11,357 nucleotides of DNA from Bacteroidia bacterium (GTDB lineage: Bacteria; Bacteroidota; Bacteroidia; SpSt-205): assembly GCA_025060275.1 (NCBI GenBank), contig JANXCJ010000061.1, positions 1 through 11,357 on the forward strand, given 5' to 3'. A model generated the notes under the pieces. The model was given only the letters and a program-made list of their open reading frames with translations, was not told where the DNA came from and searched no databases. Of the stretch, positions 1-6,860 are shown piece by piece. The translations under genes were made by a program, and so were the position numbers. Within the stretch, counting starts at the first letter, position 1. Each line of letters starts with the position of its first letter.

Positions 1-652
1 GCATACAAGTCTGCGAATTCTTGCAGGTTGAGATGAGGAAGGAGATAATCTTTGACAGCTTTGTAATCTCCCTGGAGGGGCTATTGGGGTTGCTTAGCTC
101 AGGAAGGATGGCTTCATCTCGCAGAAATCGGGTCCGTTGTGCCAGATTGCGAGCAAGTTCTTTAGGTGCTGGCGCAATGGTGAGCTGGTAGCTCAGAAAC
201 TGGGTAAGGAGTTCATCACACCCTTTAGCGCCTCGGGCGGGAGGGGGCTCCTTGACACGCTGAGCTATCACTGCGTCAGCTAATATCACCTGCTTGAGCA
301 GCTTGCCCTCCCGATACAGCCGAAACTCATAAAAATCTGTGAGAATGAGATTAGGGAAAGTTTCCAAGTATCGTTTGAGCTGGGGGGTGTGCTCTATGGC
401 GGTTAGGTTTGTGCCGGGGGCTTTAGCTTCTATGTAGCCAATGACCTGCCCCGACCCATCCCAAACCCGAAAATCTGGGCAACCTGCTTCGGTACGCCTA
501 GGTAGAACCGTTATATCAATCTGCAGGTCTAGTTGTTTTGCAAAATCCTTTAGTAGCTCTTCCAGCGCATGATAGAGGCTTTCTTCCCTAAAATCTCCAC
601 GCTGATATATTTTAGTAAGGGCTTGGAGGTAGGAGGTGTAGAGAGAAGACAT
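1..652 (-). CDS. Type IIG/ISP-like restriction-modification enzyme, N-terminal part, probable frameshift (partial)
   Basis: This gene starts at ATG 652 and leaves the window at its 3' end. About 192 codons read cleanly. They hold an N-terminal PD-(D/E)xK-type nuclease domain: E28-E29 in a helix after RGDFREESLYHAL, D60 in CPDF, then E75-x-K77 in YIEAKAPG, followed by the conserved QLKRYLETFPNLILTDFYEF stretch (91-110). This arrangement is known at the start of single-chain enzymes that combine cleavage with N6-adenine methylation (type IIG and type ISP). The methylase, any helicase and the specificity domain would lie outside the window. After S191-P192 the reading frame stops resembling the family. 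The next frame over, from base 77 down to the edge, encodes a segment ending in EFADLYA, which matches the family's FADxYAQT motif. A one-base loss in the four-base run at 77-80 explains this. It may be a real lesion or an assembly error. The gene is divergent from mntH. Confidence 0.75.
   Translation of the reverse strand, partial: MSSLYTSYLQALTKIYQRGDFREESLYHALEELLKDFAKQLDLQIDITVLPRRTEAGCPDFRVWDGSGQVIGYIEAKAPGTNLTAIEHTPQLKRYLETFPNLILTDFYEFRLYREGKLLKQVILADAVIAQRVKEPPPARGAKGCDELLTQFLSYQLTIAPAPKELARNLAQRTRFLRDEAILPELSNPNSPSREITKLSKIISFLISTCKNSQTCM
77..80 (-). other. Probable one-base frameshift site in the restriction-modification gene
   Basis: There is a run of four C on the minus strand (GGGG on plus). 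Adding one C here joins S191-P192 directly to an in-frame segment beginning LQGDYKAVKDYLL and ending in EFADLYA at the window edge. The alternative run at 86-89 can be excluded: an added base there would read straight into a TAG at 83-81. The shift therefore has to lie at or just after 80. Confidence 0.6.
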
Positions 653-654
653 CA

Positions 655-662
655 CAAATAAA
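655..662 (-). promoter_or_regulatory. Candidate -7 element of the restriction-modification gene (one mismatch)
   Basis: The minus strand reads TTTATTTG, one base off the Bacteroidota consensus TAnnTTTG. It ends two bases before ATG 652. A TTTG lies roughly 23 bases further upstream on the same strand and could be the -33 element. The match is weaker than the exact boxes elsewhere in the window. Confidence 0.3.
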
Positions 663-735
663 AGTAGAAAAAGATATAAAATTACAAATGGGAGGCAATC
701 CTTTGCTGTATGTAGAATGAGTTGAATACCAAAAA

Positions 736-743
736 TATCTTTG
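736..743 (+). promoter_or_regulatory. -7 promoter element of mntH
   Basis: TATCTTTG is an exact match to the Bacteroidota -7 consensus TAnnTTTG. It ends four bases before the GTG start at 748, so the expected transcription start falls on or beside that codon. No clear -33 TTTG sits at the usual spacing. Confidence 0.55.
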
Positions 744-747
744 CGAT

Positions 748-1938
748 GTGCGGAGATGGATAGGTCCGGGGATACTGGTGGCAGTGGGATACATGGACCC
801 GGGAAATTGGGCTATGGGCACAGAAGCAGGGAGTGGCTATGGGTATAGCTTGACATGGGTGATACTTCTCTCTAGTGCTGCAGCTATCCTACTTCAAATC
901 AATGCGGCTCGGATCGCTCTACACACTCGGAGGGACCTTATAGGGTTAGGCTATAGCTTTTTGGGAAGGAAAATAGGTACTTTCTTAGCTATTACAGCTT
1001 TTATCGCAGTATTAGCTACGGACTTAGCAGAGGTATTAGGTTTTGCGCTTGCTCTTAGGCTTCTTTTAGGCATGCCTCTGGCAGCCGGTGCGTTTTTAGC
1101 TCTTGCTGAGGTGGTATTTGTGCTTTATTGGACGACTCGGCGTCCCCGTTCTTTGGAGATGCTTGTAGGCATTCTCACTCTGGGTATCATGGGGATTTTC
1201 GCCTATGAGCTTTTTCTTCTGAGACCCTCCCCCTCTGAGGTGATGAAAGGCCTCATGCCCTCCGTAAGAATTATGCAGGACCGTGAGATGCTTTATCTTA
1301 CACTTGGGCTTATCGGGGCTACGATTATGCCCCATAATCTCTATCTTCACAGCATCTGGGTTCAAAAGGAACGTCCAAGTCTATCTATACCCCCTGAAAA
1401 AGCGCTTGTACGCGACACCACCGTCAGTCTGAGCCTTGCTTTTTTTGTAAATGTGTCTTTGCTACTTATTGCAGCCACACTCAAGGGCACACCTAATCCT
1501 TTACAGAGATGGGGCATAGAAGAGGCTTATTATCTTTTTGAGCCTACCTTAGGTTCCGGAGCGATGATAGCCTTTGGTATAGCTCTTCTTCTTTCTGGAC
1601 ATAATGCTACGCTAACTACTACCTTGACGGGGCAGTATATACTAGAATACCTTCTGCCGCACGGGATATCCTCCTTTTGGCGGAGCTTTATTCTGAGGAG
1701 CCTTGCACTAATACCTGCTTTTTTGGGGATTGCTTTTTGGGGCGAAGAGCATCTTAGCGCGCTTTTCGTCCTTTCTCAGGTTATTCTCTCACTACAATTG
1801 CCCTTTGTCCTCCTACCTATGCTCTACTTCCTAAGGAAGCTCCCAGAGAAACGCCCCAGTAAAATGTCTTATGCAATCACTTTTTTGATTAGCTTGCTAA
1901 TAACAAGTCTGAACTTCTACTTACTCACAACTTTATAA
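748..1938 (+). CDS. mntH: NRAMP-family Mn2+ (divalent metal) transporter MntH
   Basis: This inner-membrane, proton-coupled importer of Mn2+ (often also Fe2+) belongs to the NRAMP family. The metal-site motif of TM1, DPGN, is at residues 17-20 within VGYMDPGNWA. The TM6 motif is GATIMPHNLYLHS, with A191, M194, P195, H196 and N197. Hydrophobic segments follow throughout, as expected for about eleven helices. The 396 residues are slightly short for the family because almost no cytoplasmic N-terminus precedes TM1. The start is GTG 748: the frame is open only from 721, with no other usable start, and an ATG at 746 is out of frame. An exact -7 box ends four bases upstream, so the mRNA is probably leaderless. 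The dismutase gene begins 14 bases after the stop, which supports manganese as the substrate. Confidence 0.93.
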   Translation: MRRWIGPGILVAVGYMDPGNWAMGTEAGSGYGYSLTWVILLSSAAAILLQINAARIALHTRRDLIGLGYSFLGRKIGTFLAITAFIAVLATDLAEVLGFALALRLLLGMPLAAGAFLALAEVVFVLYWTTRRPRSLEMLVGILTLGIMGIFAYELFLLRPSPSEVMKGLMPSVRIMQDREMLYLTLGLIGATIMPHNLYLHSIWVQKERPSLSIPPEKALVRDTTVSLSLAFFVNVSLLLIAATLKGTPNPLQRWGIEEAYYLFEPTLGSGAMIAFGIALLLSGHNATLTTTLTGQYILEYLLPHGISSFWRSFILRSLALIPAFLGIAFWGEEHLSALFVLSQVILSLQLPFVLLPMLYFLRKLPEKRPSKMSYAITFLISLLITSLNFYLLTTL

Positions 1939-1939
1939 C

Positions 1940-1947
1940 TATCTTTG
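1940..1947 (+). promoter_or_regulatory. -7 promoter element of the superoxide dismutase gene
   Basis: TATCTTTG, identical to the mntH box, lies in the 14-base gap after mntH and ends five bases before ATG 1953. This would give the dismutase its own leaderless transcript in addition to read-through from mntH. No -33 motif is evident inside the end of mntH. Confidence 0.5.
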
Positions 1948-1952
1948 TGTAG

Positions 1953-2672
1953 ATGAACCGCCGTACCTTTTTAGCGTCAGTAGTAGCCCTTTTATTGGGA
2001 GGATGGCGGTGGAGAAGTTCTCCTTTATCTCTGGATATCTATATTGTGCCAGGAGGAGGATACCCTTATGAGCTTCCTCCTCTACCTTATCCCTATGAAG
2101 CGCTTGAGCCTTATATTGATGCCCAGACTATGCGGGTTCACCACCAAGGTCATCATGCTACCTATGTGAGCAATCTAAATAAGGCACTTGCGGAGTTACC
2201 AGCCTTTCAGAGCCTTGCATTGGAGGAACTCCTTACACAACTAGATAAACTACCCTCTTCGCACCGTACTACTGTACGCAATCATGGAGGCGGACACTGG
2301 AATCATACTTTTTTCTGGCCTCTCCTTACACCTAAGCCTCAATCTCCCTCGTCTGCTTTACAAAAGCAGATAAGTGCGGCTTTTGGAAGCTGGGATGCCT
2401 TTCGGGGGCAGCTTTTAGATGCAGCTGCGCGTCATTTTGGTTCAGGTTGGGCTTGGCTGGTCAAAACCCCCTCCGGCCAGCTCCAGATCACTACCACCCC
2501 TAATCAAGATAATCCTCTCATGCCTTATGCAGAGGTGCGAGGAAAACCTATATTAGGCATAGATGTCTGGGAACATGCTTATTACCTGAAATATCAAAAT
2601 AAGCGAACCGAATATCTCAGCGCCATTTGGAATATCATTAACTGGGAAAAGGTAGAAGCACTTCTTGGGTAG
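1953..2672 (+). CDS. Exported Fe/Mn-family superoxide dismutase, Mn-type, with Tat-like signal
   Basis: The product converts superoxide to oxygen and hydrogen peroxide. The fold is the Fe/Mn family. By alignment with E. coli SodA the metal ligands are H63 (in MRVHHQGHH), H118 (in GGHWNHTFFW), D204 and H208 (in GIDVWEHAYY). The gateway tyrosine is Y71. G114 and Q185 (in PNQDNPLM) match the Gly/Gln pair typical of Mn enzymes. The N-terminus adds about 37 residues to a cytosolic enzyme: MNRRTFLA followed by a hydrophobic run reads as a twin-arginine signal, although no clean AxA cleavage site follows. Tat export would let the protein fold and load metal in the cytoplasm before crossing the membrane. 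It sits directly downstream of mntH, and its stop overlaps the next gene by eight bases. Confidence 0.92.
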   Translation: MNRRTFLASVVALLLGGWRWRSSPLSLDIYIVPGGGYPYELPPLPYPYEALEPYIDAQTMRVHHQGHHATYVSNLNKALAELPAFQSLALEELLTQLDKLPSSHRTTVRNHGGGHWNHTFFWPLLTPKPQSPSSALQKQISAAFGSWDAFRGQLLDAAARHFGSGWAWLVKTPSGQLQITTTPNQDNPLMPYAEVRGKPILGIDVWEHAYYLKYQNKRTEYLSAIWNIINWEKVEALLG

Positions 2673-4488
2673 AATAGGGCGCATAATAATAGCCTTCTTG
2701 CTCTTGCTGATTTTGGGGTTAGGGGGTTTATGGGTCTACAACCACTTTTCTTATCCTCCCAGGCAGAGCAAGTCATGGCAAAACCTTCCCCAGGGGTATC
2801 AATTAGTGGTATATGTGCCTTTTTTTGCGCAGTCTTGGAAGGCATTTAGGCATAGTCCCCTGTGGAATATCTGGCGTGAGAGCCCGCACTTAGGAGAACT
2901 ATTTTTAGTAGGTCAGCGATGGGACTCTCTCCTGCGTAAGTATCCCTTACTTTTTGAATGGCTAGGGGGAAAGGGAGTGCTTATAGCTCTATATCCTGAA
3001 GGCCCTCTTTATTTGTTAGAAGCTCCTTTCTTAGCTAAGGTAGGAGATTGGAGAGGACTGATGCAGCGTCTTGTTCAGCAGTACGGCTGGCCTATAGATT
3101 TAGTGGAGCGAGAGGGATATGCTCTCTGGAGATTGCCAGAGGGATATCTTGTTCCGGCAGGCACTTTTCTTGCCTACGCTGCTCAGCCTTCCTTACTAAG
3201 TCGTTTCCTACGAGGGGACCAAGTGAAGGTGCCTCCTTGGAACTGGGGAGAGGAAACATGGGGAGACACCTCTCCTTGGCTCGCAATAGGGTGGGAGGGT
3301 TCAGCACTTTATCAGCGCCTTTCTCACCCTGCCCTGGACTTTATCAACTACCTGAAATGGGGTGAAATACGCTTCTACCTCACAGAAGAAGGAATAGTAG
3401 GAGAGGGAAGCTGGATACCCACGAGAGAATTCTGGGACTATACAGTCCCCACTTCTATTAGCATAGCAGAGCTATGCCCACCTAACACACAGCTGCTTAT
3501 TAGCCTCAAACTCAAAGACCCTGTAAACTTCTATCGTAAATACCTTCTCCCTAATCACGAGAAAGAGATAAAAACGGCAGAGAAATGGCTGAGTATCTCT
3601 TTTGAAGAGCAATTCTTTCAACACCTTTCAGGTGAGGTAGGCATAGCCCATTCTCGTCATCCGTTTGTCTTACTCAGACTGAAAAATCCCGAAGCTTTTG
3701 GTAAGTCTCTTAGCTTATTAGAGCGTCGCATCCGTTGGCGCACTCCTCTCACTACTCGCAAAACTTCATATAGGGGTTACACTATCCATCACATAGAGGT
3801 CAAAGCGCTCTTCAAGTGGTTATTGGGTAAAGCTTTTAGTGATTGGGAGGCACCCTATGCTGTGCAGGTAGGAGAATGGTTGATAGCAGCCAAAGTTATT
3901 GATCCCCTCCATGCGTGGATAGATGCATATCTTAGCCGCCGAAGCCTATACGAGAAAGCCGATTTTAGTCCTCAGCTCTCTACTATATCACCTAACTCCT
4001 TGCTAATAGCGTACCTTCAGCCCAATCCAGCTGAATGGCTTCAAGAATGGCTTAGTCCTACCTCTTATAAGAGTTGGCAGAAAGAACTCAACCCCTGGCA
4101 AAGTCTATACTTTACCCTTCAAAGCTCTACTAAGAGCGAAAGTTTAGCCTGTCGGCTACAGCTTCTATGGAAATCCTTCGCTAATGGAGATACACTGCCG
4201 CCTCCCCCGACTTACTCTCTTCCAAGTTTTAGGGACTCCTCCATTGAAGGGACCCAGGAGGAGTACTATCCTAACGGCGTCCTTAAGCGACGAGTAACTT
4301 ATGTAGAAGGTCAAATGGAGGGTGAATATTGGGAGTACCACCCAAACGGCACGGTAAAGGTACAGGGATACTATGAGCAAGGACAAAAAGTAGGCAAATG
4401 GCGCTATTTCTCTTCTAAAGGAGAGCTTCTGCGTGAGGAAAACTGGGGACAAGAAGAACTTAGCCCGAGCAGCGAAAGCGAGAAATGA
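2665..4488 (+). CDS. Membrane-anchored DUF3352-like protein with C-terminal MORN_2 (YwqK-type) repeats
   Basis: This is a 607-residue protein of unknown function. Residues about 5-25 form one strong membrane helix, and the rest is probably periplasmic. The large middle part (about 40-500) resembles DUF3352-type envelope proteins in pattern: short strands such as YQLVVYVPF, then helices with repeated WxxL-type spacing. This is a low-certainty family call. Residues about 532-594 hold three MORN_2 repeats (EEYYPNGVLKRRVTY, GEYWEYHPNGTVKVQGYY, GKWRYFSSKGELLREENW), the module found in YwqK-like proteins. The tail is low-complexity and acidic/serine-rich. The start is TTG 2665, overlapping the dismutase stop by eight bases, which suggests translational coupling; no ATG or GTG is available before the membrane helix. 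The 3' end overlaps the convergent TPR gene by 29 bases. Confidence 0.75.
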   Translation: MGRIGRIIIAFLLLLILGLGGLWVYNHFSYPPRQSKSWQNLPQGYQLVVYVPFFAQSWKAFRHSPLWNIWRESPHLGELFLVGQRWDSLLRKYPLLFEWLGGKGVLIALYPEGPLYLLEAPFLAKVGDWRGLMQRLVQQYGWPIDLVEREGYALWRLPEGYLVPAGTFLAYAAQPSLLSRFLRGDQVKVPPWNWGEETWGDTSPWLAIGWEGSALYQRLSHPALDFINYLKWGEIRFYLTEEGIVGEGSWIPTREFWDYTVPTSISIAELCPPNTQLLISLKLKDPVNFYRKYLLPNHEKEIKTAEKWLSISFEEQFFQHLSGEVGIAHSRHPFVLLRLKNPEAFGKSLSLLERRIRWRTPLTTRKTSYRGYTIHHIEVKALFKWLLGKAFSDWEAPYAVQVGEWLIAAKVIDPLHAWIDAYLSRRSLYEKADFSPQLSTISPNSLLIAYLQPNPAEWLQEWLSPTSYKSWQKELNPWQSLYFTLQSSTKSESLACRLQLLWKSFANGDTLPPPPTYSLPSFRDSSIEGTQEEYYPNGVLKRRVTYVEGQMEGEYWEYHPNGTVKVQGYYEQGQKVGKWRYFSSKGELLREENWGQEELSPSSESEK

Positions 4489-5038
4489 GATTTTGTCTAT
4501 ATGCCTTAGCGCCAGGAGGCAGAGTAGCTTTGTCTGATAGTTTTAGCCAGTAACAAGCTGAGTCTTTTTGAATCCCTGCCAGAAATAGATAAGCAGGTCC
4601 ACACGTTGAGTCCTCCGTTATGGCTTCATTGAGATACTGTAGGGCTTTATCAGCCTGCCCCGTATGCCAGGATAATCTTCCTAAGTAGGCTTTTACCCAG
4701 GGGTCTTCACGCATTTGTTGCAGTCGCTGAACATATATCATGGGAGGAACTTGTAAAGCCTCTGTCGCATACAAAAGCATATAAGTTACCCCTAAAGCAT
4801 ACGTTCTGGTCAGCGTGTCAGGTATGCGGGCAACCCACTGGATTAGGGCTGACTTTTCTGCACTTGAGAGATAGTTTCCTGCTTCACTCTGCCAGAAAGC
4901 CTCGGATAACCTTATCTCCACCTCTGTATCCCTTCGGCTCTGCAAGGGTGTGGCACGCTTAAGATACCACAATCCCCCTATGGCGATTACACCTGAGAGC
5001 AACCAAAGAAGCCAGCGAAGCCGTTCATTCCTTGGCAA
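4460..5038 (-). CDS. Membrane-anchored TPR-containing protein
   Basis: This is a 192-residue protein with a membrane helix at about residues 8-26 (RLRWLLWLLSGVIAIGGLWY) and a soluble helical part outside or inside the membrane. The segment WVKAYLGRLSWHTGQADKAL, continuing into a second helix, fits a tetratricopeptide repeat, with weaker helical pairs on both sides. TPRs bind proteins; no partner can be named. The start is TTG 5038. The frame is closed just upstream by a TAA at 5045-5047, and the nearby ATG at 5028 is in another frame. The start lies inside the last codons of the HU gene (14-base overlap), so it is probably translated by coupling as the last gene of the kdsB operon. Its end runs 29 bases into the end of the convergent gene. 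Confidence 0.7.
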   Translation of the reverse strand: MPRNERLRWLLWLLSGVIAIGGLWYLKRATPLQSRRDTEVEIRLSEAFWQSEAGNYLSSAEKSALIQWVARIPDTLTRTYALGVTYMLLYATEALQVPPMIYVQRLQQMREDPWVKAYLGRLSWHTGQADKALQYLNEAITEDSTCGPAYLFLAGIQKDSACYWLKLSDKATLPPGAKAYRQNLISRFRCSG

Positions 5039-5333
5039 GGCGTTTTAGAAGGGTTGGATTATTCTGAATTCGGCTCTGAAGCTGATTGGAAGGCTGGAAG
5101 GCAACCCGAAGACGGGGGGGAATTGTAATAGCCTGTCCTGTGTGGATGACTCGTCCTTTCCTCGCACGCTGAAACTTCAAGTTGAAAGAGCCGAAACCTC
5201 TAAGAGTAATAGGTTCGCCATTCACTAAGGACTCCTGTACCACTGTAATAAACGCCTCCAAAGCAGCAGCTGCATCTGTCCGAGAAAGTCCCGTACGCTC
5301 ACTAATAGCTCGTACAAGTTCCTGCCGTGTCAT
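5025..5333 (-). CDS. HU/IHF-family DNA-binding protein
   Basis: This nucleoid-associated protein bends and wraps DNA as a dimer. The 102 residues begin MTRQELVRAISERTGLSRTD, the usual HU start. They then give the core helices, RGFGSFNLKF, and the beta arm RKGRVIHTGQAITIPP followed by VAFQPSNQL. In E. coli HU the arm carries an intercalating proline (RNPQTG); here the aligned residue is isoleucine (RVIHTG), as I recall for some Bacteroidota HU proteins. The start ATG 5333 fits the family; an in-frame extension to 5369 adds 12 residues with no family support. The gene overlaps the protease gene by 32 bases and the TPR gene by 14. A -7 box just upstream, inside the protease gene, may give it a separate transcript. 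Confidence 0.88.
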   Translation of the reverse strand: MTRQELVRAISERTGLSRTDAAAALEAFITVVQESLVNGEPITLRGFGSFNLKFQRARKGRVIHTGQAITIPPRLRVAFQPSNQLQSRIQNNPTLLKRLAKE

Positions 5334-6114
5334 ACTTCCCAGCAAAACTACAATACTCTCTCCATACATTCTCCAATATTTCTACAGGAATCGCAAATGC
5401 TAGTCCCTCATAGAGCCCTGAGGTAGTGGCAATGTCGGATAGCATCCCTATTACTTCACCCCTTCGGTTGAATACGGGGCTTCCAGAGCTTCCGGGCTGA
5501 GCAGGAAGAGATAACTGTAAGAAAGGCAGGGCTTCTTTAGCGATAGGCGTAAGGATATACCTTTTCTCACCTGAAATGAAGCCCTCCTGGAATGTACCCA
5601 GGAGACCCCAAGGGGCTCCCACAGAGAGCACGGTACTTCCTGGTACAGCGAGTTCAGAATTTTCTGCCCGCTGAAAAGGTACTCCTTCAAGTCCCCTGGC
5701 CCATAAGAACGCTACATCTGCTATGGTATCCTTCCAAACTAATGCAGCGGGATAACAAGCACCTGAATAATCCCATATCTCTATTTCTAGGCGTGATGAC
5801 CCTGAAGGAAGAAGATGCCTGCAAGTAACAAGGACTCCCTCTCTTTTCCATAACCAGGCCGTGCCCCTATAAGAATCCTGCCCGTAAGGATATTTTATAC
5901 GGACTTCTACCCGATATACCCGTCGGGACAACTCTTTTATCTGACTTTGACGCCATTCTTCTATCCTCTCTACCGGTTCTACCAGAGGGTATGAAAAGGA
6001 ATGAGAGACTTCTTCTCTGTCCTCGGTATGAATGCGAGATTGACAGCTACCTATTATGCCTCCTATCAGTATGCTCTTAAAGAAGGGTTTCAGCCAGCTT
6101 TTGGGCCATTTCAT
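5302..6114 (-). CDS. Trypsin-like (S1C/DegP-type) serine protease, predicted lipoprotein, no PDZ domain
   Basis: This is a 270-residue predicted envelope protease. A lipoprotein signal ends in the lipobox IGSC, with the lipidated cysteine at position 24 and Q25 after it. The chymotrypsin-fold triad is visible: H100 in VTCRHLL, D133 in IADVAFL, and S210 in PGSSGSPVFN. The oxyanion-loop and barrel motifs GAPWGLLGTFQEG and GEVIGMLSD also resemble DegP/HtrA proteins. Unlike those, the chain ends soon after the protease domain, with no PDZ. The start ATG 6114 lies within the end of kdsB (38-base overlap), and the end runs 32 bases into the HU gene. The gene is therefore probably co-transcribed with both. 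Its substrates are unknown; a role in quality control of the cell envelope is inference. Confidence 0.85.
   Translation of the reverse strand: MKWPKSWLKPFFKSILIGGIIGSCQSRIHTEDREEVSHSFSYPLVEPVERIEEWRQSQIKELSRRVYRVEVRIKYPYGQDSYRGTAWLWKREGVLVTCRHLLPSGSSRLEIEIWDYSGACYPAALVWKDTIADVAFLWARGLEGVPFQRAENSELAVPGSTVLSVGAPWGLLGTFQEGFISGEKRYILTPIAKEALPFLQLSLPAQPGSSGSPVFNRRGEVIGMLSDIATTSGLYEGLAFAIPVEILENVWREYCSFAGKYDTAGTCTSY
5343..5350 (-). promoter_or_regulatory. -7 promoter element of the HU-family gene
   Basis: The minus strand reads TAGTTTTG, an exact TAnnTTTG, ending nine bases before ATG 5333. It lies inside the 3' part of the protease gene. It would produce an HU and TPR transcript with a very short leader, independent of kdsB. 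It could be chance because it overlaps coding sequence. Confidence 0.4.
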
Positions 6115-6817
6115 ATTCCTCTGGCGTGTCTATTCCGTAGCTTCGGTAAGGTGTCTCCCACACCCAGACTTCATAGCCATGATAGAGCCACCGAAGCTGT
6201 TCTAACTGCTCCACTTCCTCTAGGGGGGAAGGAGAAAGTGTTACTATTTCCATAAGGACAGAACGGTGATAACCATATACACCGATATGACGATAATAGC
6301 TCATCCTATGTACTAACTCGGAATTATCTAAAGACACACCTCTGGGATAAGGTAAGATAGCCCTTGAGAAATAGAGGGCTTTGCCTCTTTTATCCACCAC
6401 TACTTTCACTGCAGAGGGCGTGATAAGTTCTTCTTTGCGTTGTACTCTATGCATGAGGGTTACCAAAGGGTGTTTTTTTAAGGCTTCTAAGAGCAAGCGA
6501 AGTTGTTCAGCCTCTATGAAAGGTTCATCTGCCTGGATATTCACATACGCGTCATATATAAAACGTTCTGCGACTTCTCCTACTCTTTCTGTACCGGAGG
6601 CGTGAGTCGTACGAGTCATGACAGCGCGCCCTCCAAAGGCTTCCACGGCCTCTACTACTCGCATATCATCCGTTGCTACGATTATGTTCTCTCCGAATAC
6701 TTTACGAGCACGCTCATATACATGCTGGATCATGGGCTTGTCCCGCAAGGGAAGAAGTACCTTCCCAGGCAGCCGCTGAGAGTGGTAGCGGGCAGGTATC
6801 ACACCGAGAACGCGCAT
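6077..6817 (-). CDS. kdsB: 3-deoxy-manno-octulosonate cytidylyltransferase (CMP-Kdo synthetase)
   Basis: This cytoplasmic enzyme joins CTP and Kdo to make CMP-Kdo, the donor used to attach Kdo to lipid A in LPS synthesis. The 246 residues match the family length. Visible motifs, in order: VIPARYHSQRLPGKVL (6-21), SGTER (74-78), NIQADEPFI (93-101; D97 is the metal-binding aspartate, and the family usually has NVQGDEP), YFSRAILPYPR (149-159), YYRHIGVYGY (174-183), LEQLRWL (205-211) and GIDTPEE (228-234; D230 is the second metal ligand). It is the first gene of a four-gene overlapping run and is divergent from the radical SAM gene. A -7 box ends 13 bases upstream of ATG 6817. Its presence shows an outer membrane with LPS. 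Confidence 0.95.
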   Translation of the reverse strand: MRVLGVIPARYHSQRLPGKVLLPLRDKPMIQHVYERARKVFGENIIVATDDMRVVEAVEAFGGRAVMTRTTHASGTERVGEVAERFIYDAYVNIQADEPFIEAEQLRLLLEALKKHPLVTLMHRVQRKEELITPSAVKVVVDKRGKALYFSRAILPYPRGVSLDNSELVHRMSYYRHIGVYGYHRSVLMEIVTLSPSPLEEVEQLEQLRWLYHGYEVWVWETPYRSYGIDTPEEYEMAQKLAETLL

Positions 6818-6830
6818 AACTGATGGAATA

Positions 6831-6838
6831 CAAACCTA
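6831..6838 (-). promoter_or_regulatory. -7 promoter element of kdsB
   Basis: The minus strand reads TAGGTTTG, an exact TAnnTTTG, 13 bases before ATG 6817, so the 5' leader would be only about 8-10 bases. It lies back to back with the box of the radical SAM gene, with 14 bases between them. Confidence 0.5.
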
Positions 6839-6852
6839 AGAAGAGAGACTGA

Positions 6853-6860
6853 TATTTTTG
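6853..6860 (+). promoter_or_regulatory. -7 promoter element of the radical SAM gene
   Basis: TATTTTTG is an exact TAnnTTTG ending six bases before ATG 6867. It covers a possible in-frame TTG start at 6858, which argues that the TTG is promoter, not codon, and that ATG 6867 is the true start. Confidence 0.5.

Noticed and set aside
1..652. Part of a defence island
   Set aside because: Only one restriction-modification gene is visible at the edge; everything to its right is housekeeping, envelope or metal/redox genes.
746..748. ATG as the start of mntH
   Set aside because: It is out of frame with the transporter; the frame fits only GTG 748.
3048..3365. 105-codon open frame inside the DUF3352-like gene
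   Set aside because: It lies fully within a better-supported gene in another frame and shows no domain or start signal.
4258..4446. Antitoxin of a toxin-antitoxin pair, from the YwqK-type repeats
   Set aside because: The repeats are the tail of a 607-residue membrane protein, and no small toxin gene is adjacent.
5334..5369. Twelve-residue N-terminal extension of the HU protein
   Set aside because: The family start MTRQELV is at 5333, and the extension overlaps the -7 box and protease coding sequence.
6503..6823. 106-codon open frame opposite kdsB
   Set aside because: It is antisense to highly conserved kdsB motifs; no independent evidence.
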